From assembly GCF_000237925.1 (NCBI RefSeq), contig NC_031502.1, positions 50,135,283-50,199,282 on the forward strand: a DNA stretch of 64,000 bases. The letters are read 5' to 3'. A program made the translations under genes and the position numbers. How positions within the stretch are numbered: position 1 is the first letter of the stretch; the number at the start of each line of letters is the position of its first letter. Positions 58,835 to 64,000 of the stretch are shown piece after piece. Source of the stretch: Schistosoma mansoni (taxonomy: Eukaryota; Platyhelminthes; Trematoda; Strigeidida; Schistosomatidae). The notes under the pieces are model-generated. The model saw nothing but the letters and a program-made list of their open reading frames with translations, did not search any database and had not been told where the DNA came from.

Positions 58835-59230
58835 TTAAATACATAAACATTGGTACAAGGAGGCACCAAACAGATATGAGCCACACAAATCATTCAATTT
58901 GTATGAGGGCTGGAATACCGCCCAGGTGCCCAAACCGAAGCAGATGGTTTTCTTAGGGGGTCACACTCCGAGCCTTTGACCTAAAGGTCTAATCCACAAG
59001 GCAGTGGAGCAACATAAGGAGATGCAGTCCCATAGTAGACGGTGATCAACAATAGGTTCATATGCCTTTTTTCTTAGGATCCTGGAGCCCATGTGCCCCA
59101 TTGGTATGGAATCAGGGTTTTCCAACCCTACTAGGATATTTGGGGGCAATGGAATGTCGTTGCCAGGATTCGAACATGGGTTAGTGAGGCACAACGCAAT
59201 GACCTAACCACTAGACCACAGAGATCGTAC
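58835..59230 (-). repeat. Dispersed repeat family R, copy 4, with tRNA-like head
   Basis: Matches 24811-25100 in the same orientation. At its 5' end (59118-59225, minus strand) is a tRNA-like head: A box TGGTCTAGTGGTTAGG and B box GTTCGAATCCTGG. This suggests the whole family is a long tRNA-derived SINE. Confidence 0.72.
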
Positions 59231-59231
59231 T

Positions 59232-59655
59232 TCTAGGGATCAGGAATACCTACTCACTGCCTTCTCGCGACGGGAGTGTTGTTTACGGAATTGAGAGGAC
59301 GAAAAGCAAATGTCTGGAGCTTTAACGGGGTTGGTGGAAACGGAGAATCTACCTAGGGGAGTTGGAAAACACTGATTCCAAACCAATGGTGCACATGGGC
59401 TCCAGGATCCTGAGGGAACAAACGGCATATGAACCTATTGTTGGTCACTGTTTACCATCAGACTGCATCTCTTAACATTCATCCACTGTCTTGTGAATTA
59501 AACCTCTAGGTCAATGGTTTGGGGAGCGGCCCGTTTAAGAAAACCACCTGTTTCAATTTAAGCTCTTGGACAGTGTTCCGGCCCTCACATAAATCGAATG
59601 ACGAAGTGTGGCACATGTATATTTGGCGCCTCTCTGTACCAATGTTCATGTGTTT
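59232..59655 (+). repeat. Dispersed repeat family R, copy 5
   Basis: Plus-oriented copy head to head with copy 4, ending in CAATGTTCATGTGTTTAAAT. The two form an inverted pair across 58835-59655. 59656-60172 beyond it holds only the LAMP-like 3' UTR and a microsatellite. Confidence 0.75.
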
Positions 59656-59944
59656 AAATAAATGGTCATAAATTTGTATGTTATAGCAGCAACAGTAAGG
59701 AAAAAGAATGTTTAGAAAACTGAATAATGACTTACAATAAACCAACCAATGGGGAAAATAACAAAAGAAAACAAAGTTAATACCAACAATAATATTGGTA
59801 TCAGTTGTAATAATTTTTTAAAAAAATGTCATTACAAGTAAGGTTTTACATTATGAACAATAGGTGTTATCATAAAATACTTAAAAAAAATGAATAAGTT
59901 CCCAAATTTTCTTTTATCATCGGTACATAGTTTATTTTTCCGGT

Positions 59945-59950
59945 TTTATT
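59945..59950 (-). terminator. Poly(A) signal candidate of the LAMP-like gene
   Basis: AATAAA on the minus strand, about 220 bases past the stop codon. Confidence 0.4.
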
Positions 59951-60148
59951 ACACAACGAACGTATTAAGATATAGGCTATTTTTTCATAAATAAATAATC
60001 TGTTCAATAAAAGTAAGGAAGAGATAAAAATTAATTACACTTGATTATACAAAAATATCAAGGATGAGATACAGAAAATAATAGAAGAATCTACAACCAG
60101 AACCATTTATGATTTGTGTAAAAGTAATTCATTGAAATATATGATAAG

Positions 60149-60171
60149 ATATATATATATATATATATATA
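60149..60171. repeat. (AT)n microsatellite in the LAMP-like 3' UTR
   Basis: About 11 AT units starting two bases after the stop codon of the minus-strand gene. Confidence 0.85.
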
Positions 60172-60172
60172 A

Positions 60173-60318
60173 TTATCTAATTGTCTCATATGTTGATCGT
60201 TTGCTAAGACGACTGCATAAATATATTAAAACAATAGCAACACCTATTAGAATTAGGGTGCTGCATACAATTGTTGGAACCTTCTTTAACCATAAGATAC
60301 TCAATGGACAATCTATGG
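60173..60318 (-). CDS. LAMP-like terminal exon, transmembrane and tail
   Basis: IDCPLSILWLKKVPTIVC, a hydrophobic helix to IYLCSRLSKRS, then TYETIR and TAA at 60173-60175. Acceptor acacatttttag. It encodes the single membrane span and the cytosolic Yxx-phi signal. Confidence 0.85.
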
Positions 60319-62731
60319 CTAAAAATGTGTAAAAATAATAGAAATTAGATAATTTATAAATAATTACTTTAAAATAATTTGTTGATATTACATCTATCAA
60401 GTAATTGTAGGGGTTGCATTATCTTTCTGGACAAAATCACTGAGGGTTAATTTAAGTTTATTTGAAAGTTGAAGATGTTATTGAGACTGAAAACTTTACA
60501 ATTAAACCACTCAGCTTAGTGAACATAGTAGCATCAGAAGTTTCTGTTTAAGATAGATTCACCCTAGCGTTACGCAGAAACCTTCCATATACCGTAGCTT
60601 AAATTGTTCCTAATATGATAGTTCAACAATAGATAATGTCATAAAATATACCGAGCATTTTATTCGGGATTTTTTTCAGTTCGTACCTAAGAAAATCAGA
60701 TTGTTAAATTATCGAATTTCTAAATAGTGATCTATATTAAATGGAAAATTAGTACGACTAACAATACAGTCCGACTTCATAACAGATCTACTTGGGGCTA
60801 GTGAAAACATATTTAGCAAGATTGTATATGTGATATAGAACTTGGAGGAACGAGAAAACCAGTTTGATACATTAATCATCAAAATTAAAATTAGTTCAGA
60901 CTTTCTGCTATTTTTTTGTGCTTCACTTCGCATTTTCGAGAACCATTTTCATTTGGTTTATTTCTTTATGATTTCGATGAGAACTTTCTGTTCTCTATGA
61001 TAAACTAAGTGAACAATGAAGAAAACCGAACTTGTTTATAAATATTAGGTAACATTTATAGAGATAAAATAATAATACATTTTTTATGTACAAATTTATG
61101 GGAAACTAAGTTTTTGATGTTTGTATGATATCCAACGTCATGATAAAAACGTTTTTATTAAATAAATCAATGTCATTATATTAAGATATTGAACTTATTG
61201 TCTAATTGTACACCTGCGTAATCACAGAATTCCCAGTAGAATTTACGACAACTATGCTTCTAGTCCAACATTAAAGGACAAGTCTGTTACGTTTAACATG
61301 ACTTTAATTAGATGTTAGTGTCTATGGAAGAAATACGTGTTATTTATAAAAAACAAACTTTAGCAAGAAAAATGTTTATTTGCTTAAGGAAAAAACCTAG
61401 TTTTTAAAAGAAAAATCATTCAGTAGAATATCGTCAAATGCTTTTGTTAAGTCTTACAACCGACCAATATGCGTAGACGATCTTAAGCAACCGATACGCA
61501 GTAAGGACGGGGGAGACTGATACTCTATGCTTGACGGTCGGTCCAATACTAACTGGTCCCGAACGAAGCGGAATAATATAATACCAATAATCACCAGTAC
61601 AAGATCGTCATAATATTTCAGACATTCATTTATATACATACAAGACCAGACCACACAACAGACCAATGAAGTAGTATTATCGCCATGGAACAACGACCCT
61701 AATGATGGGGAAAACAGAGTACTGTGTACACAAATAACCGATTCTAGTCTATGTTTGGAAAATACCATAGCAACAATTTACTGTTCAAATAAAAGCTTGG
61801 AACAATGGTAATACGAAAATAATATAACCACAATACTTAATAAACATGTAATCAGTATAATTGAAGAAAAATAGCTTCGAAAGTTTTTTACCTCGCAGTT
61901 AAATGGTCTCTTACAATAGCTTTATATTTATACACTTACCATGACCCATAAATTCTCGACGATTTTCAAGTCTGAATGCTTCCATTGATGAGTTTAAAAA
62001 ATAAATATTGATCATTATATTATCATTATCTTCCACGAATAGTTCTCTATGCAAACGACTGGCACATTCATAATATCCACCAACAGGAATAGTGAACAAA
62101 CCTCTATCTGTATTAGCATCAATTTCATTGCCTGTATAATAAAATTGCATTTGAAACGATTAACCTCATTTCACTTATTATAGGGGCGGTGTTAGCATGA
62201 TAAACTAACAAAATATACAAGTGAAGTATGTAGATTTTGATTAGTATTAATGAAAAACTTGGAATCAAATAGTTAGCAATTAGTTACACATCATTTCAAG
62301 TCCATCACATTGCCTACGTAATCATCTTTAGCAAATAGGGTAAACACTTATTCGTTCAATAGCTACAACGCTTATACTATTATTGGCATTCCAAAGTTTA
62401 AATATATTTTTTGAAAAGTGCGATGTTTGATTAATTTTGTCTTTAAGGGAAGAGAGGAAAAATACAACTTAAGTTATTTAAAGGGACTTTAACTTTTCCA
62501 AAGAAAAAAGTGTTAATTACCTTTAATTGTTGTGTAAGTAACGCCTATGCGTTCCAGGTCATATCTTTCAGAATCCTCTCCAAACACAAATATAAGTTTC
62601 CAGTTTGAGAGATTGACATTTGGCGACCATGAAACTGACAAATCCTGTCTTTTCTGTTCACATGTGCTATTCACAATGATCTTATTTTGTAAGGTTTTAT
62701 TGAGATATATGGTTGAACTTGTGTTATTATC
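60173..62731 (-). CDS. LAMP-family lysosomal membrane glycoprotein, 3' three exons
   Basis: Three minus-strand exons join in phase: 62521-62731, 61940-62131 and 60173-60318, giving 182 visible residues. They encode the membrane-proximal LAMP luminal domain, with strand motifs LSVSWSPNVNLSNWKLIFVF, YDLERIGVTY, FTIPVGGYYECAS and IMINIYFLNSSMEAFRLENR. Next come a Cys just before the membrane (IDC), a transmembrane helix (IVCSTLILIGVAIVLIYL), a basic stop-transfer end and the tail STYETIR. Three of the four cysteines of the domain are seen; the first would be in the missing upstream exon. N-glycosylation sites include NTS, NKT, NST and NSS. LAMP proteins end in GYxxI, the lysosomal sorting signal; here YETI is followed by one Arg. 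UNC-46/BAD-LAMP relatives are possible alternatives. Signal peptide exons were not found to the right. Confidence 0.82.
61445..61775 (-). repeat. Probable solo LTR in the last intron of the LAMP-like gene (fossil)
   Basis: 331 bases with inverted ends TGTTG and TAACA, a TATA-like TATATAAAT inside, and no internal retroelement sequence on either side. Length and ends fit a Boudicca-type LTR. Flanking 4-mers (CTTT and ATTT) agree at three of four positions. It is not similar to the LTRs at 7382 and 12947, so it belongs to another family. Confidence 0.5.
61940..62131 (-). CDS. LAMP-like exon, luminal domain part 2
   Basis: 64 codons between acceptor caattttattatacag and donor gtaagt. Contains IPVGGYYECAS (LAMP1 counterpart VGNSYKCNAE) and INIYFLNSSMEAFR (counterpart VWVQAFKVEGGQF). 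Confidence 0.85.
62521..62731 (-). CDS. LAMP-like exon, luminal domain part 1
   Basis: DNNTSSTIYLNKTLQNKIIV, then STCEQKRQDLSVSWSPNVNL and onward. Acceptor cttcctttcgttttatgaag, donor gtaatt, ends in phase 1. The frame stays open upstream to about 62770, so a slightly longer exon is possible. Confidence 0.78.
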
Positions 62732-62872
62732 CTTCATAAAACGAAAGGAAGATAAAGGACGATTCAATTAAATTACATTTTGTTATTTTTGAGGTTGATC
62801 TGTTCAGTGAACAATATTCATATTACGACACAGAAATGATAAAGCTTAAACATGAATACTATAGAGTATATG

Positions 62873-63035
62873 GAATAGGGCTAACAGTGGGATCCAGGAC
62901 GCGCATCTCATCCTATTAGAGACTCACCATCTGGATGTACATGGATCCCCGTGCTGACGTACACTCCAGGACTCGAACCCAGCACTGTTCGTTTCAAACA
63001 CCATCGTGTTACCCACCTAACTACAGAGTCCGGAT
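62873..63035 (-). mobile_element. Sm-alpha-like SINE, decayed
   Basis: In SINE orientation: A-box-like TAGTTAGGTGGGTAA, GTTTGAAACGAACAGTGCTG, B box GGGTTCGAGTCCTGG, then a ribozyme remnant (core altered at both motifs) and GCGTCCTGGATCCCACTG. A tail-like block (63113-63230) follows in the opposite orientation, as at 51818-52000. Confidence 0.75.
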
Positions 63036-63230
63036 AATTACTCATTTTTGAAACGGATACGAGTTTGGATCCAATTCGAAATACATTGAACTACATCGAG
63101 ACTGAAATTTAGTCTTGTGTCACAATGGTTATATCGAGGCAATCTGCATAGAATGCACATATCCCAACCAAGACTGATCATATTCCAGTCACAATATCAA
63201 CAACGGGATAATCCAATCTACATCTATTGT

Positions 63231-64000
63231 ATGCTACAACACTCAAGATGATATATTTATATATCTCTGTAAGAGTGTCTTTACATTTTGTGATGTTTTA
63301 ATTGCTTATGCTTATTCTGGGAGAGTAACATAGATCACTATGAAAAGGTAAAAAATTTTATTCCCACCAAAAATTTACAAGTGAACATTGAACAGATTTA
63401 GTTTACTAATTATATGCGGTAACAGTGAGCAGGAGAGAGCTGTTACATTCAGTTTGAATTTATGATTTATTATTTGGAGGTTCAGGAGTTTGAAATCCCA
63501 AGGAATAAATCCTCCGAGACTTTGGCAATCCTAGTATAAAAATCGAATTTTTACATTATTATAAAAATAATTTTTGTATAGGCATTTCACAAAGATATAG
63601 ATACTCTCTGTAACTGATGTGATCCGCAAAACTAGAAGCCTGAACAAATTACGGAAGCTATTTTCGGGGACGTTAATTCATTTAATTCAAAGCTTGTAAA
63701 ACTGTAACATTTACTTTTGCCCCTAGCCTATTCTACAGATCATAAGCTTTCGTTTGATGTATAATTCATTGCCATAGCATTTTCTGTTCTAAAGTTATTG
63801 TCATTTTGACGTAATCTTTTGTACCCTATTTTCTACTATAATTCCCCAGTTTTGGACATGATTGTATTTTTCTAATTATTGTACGTTGTGGTCCGCTTAG
63901 TCATCTATTTATTCATGTAACTTTTCACCCTAATCTGAATTGGGAATTCGAGTGCTAGATCGGGTTGGAATAAAGTGATTAGTGTTCCATCTGTCTTTGT
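63231..64000. other. Right end, nothing recognised
   Basis: AT-rich sequence. Upstream exons of the LAMP-like gene, including its signal peptide, would be expected here or further right, but none can be supported. Confidence 0.5.

Overview
The window is nuclear DNA of a flatworm, almost certainly a Schistosoma species. It is AT-rich, and its genes are split into small exons with long, repeat-filled introns and, in one case, a 37-base intron at the 5' end. The repeat set is typical of schistosomes: RTE-type LINEs, Penelope-like elements with GIY-YIG endonucleases, a CsRn1/Boudicca-type Ty3/gypsy element with a tRNA-Trp primer site, and tRNA-derived SINEs of the Sm-alpha kind that carry hammerhead ribozymes. 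Genus is inferred from this combination; the species cannot be fixed by eye.

Three host genes are visible. (1) The main gene, 13953-44881 on the plus strand, reads in phase across 14 exons as an 894-residue membrane-associated guanylate kinase of the PALS1/MPP5 (Stardust) type: conserved N-terminal motif, L27N, L27C, PDZ, SH3, a long HOOK region and a catalytically dead guanylate-kinase-like domain. It would act as the scaffold of the Crumbs polarity complex. (2) On the minus strand at 60173-62731 are the last three exons of a LAMP-family lysosomal membrane glycoprotein: membrane-proximal luminal domain, one transmembrane helix and a short tail with a Yxx-phi sorting signal. Its 5' exons lie to the right or outside the window. 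(3) On the minus strand at 2564-3395 are two to three phase-compatible exons of a gene I do not recognise.

Layout: 1-2285 is the 5' half of a well-preserved RTE LINE (minus strand). 2300-3400 holds the unknown gene end. 6240-7085 has a decayed CR1-like LINE. 7382-13267 is a whole-length Ty3/gypsy element (minus strand) with two 321-base LTRs that differ at only two positions and a 4-base target duplication; another element of about 0.9 kb sits inside its gag region. The PALS1-like gene starts 685 bases beyond this element. Its introns hold Penelope fragments, RTE pieces, SINEs (often as inverted pairs), a fragment of 28S rRNA gene, and a 200-base assembly gap flanked by 49-base inverted repeats. 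44882-60172 is intergenic and made largely of RTE 3' ends, Penelope fragments, SINEs and a fold-back structure. 60173-62731 is the LAMP-like gene with a probable solo LTR in its last intron. The right end carries one more SINE and otherwise unrecognised DNA.

No operon, CRISPR array or prokaryotic system is present. The most interesting points are the complete PALS1-like gene model with its micro-intron and expanded HOOK region, the hammerhead-bearing SINEs in two separate families, the 28S rDNA fragment in an intron, the very young LTR insertion just upstream of the gene, and several fold-back rearrangements of retroelements.
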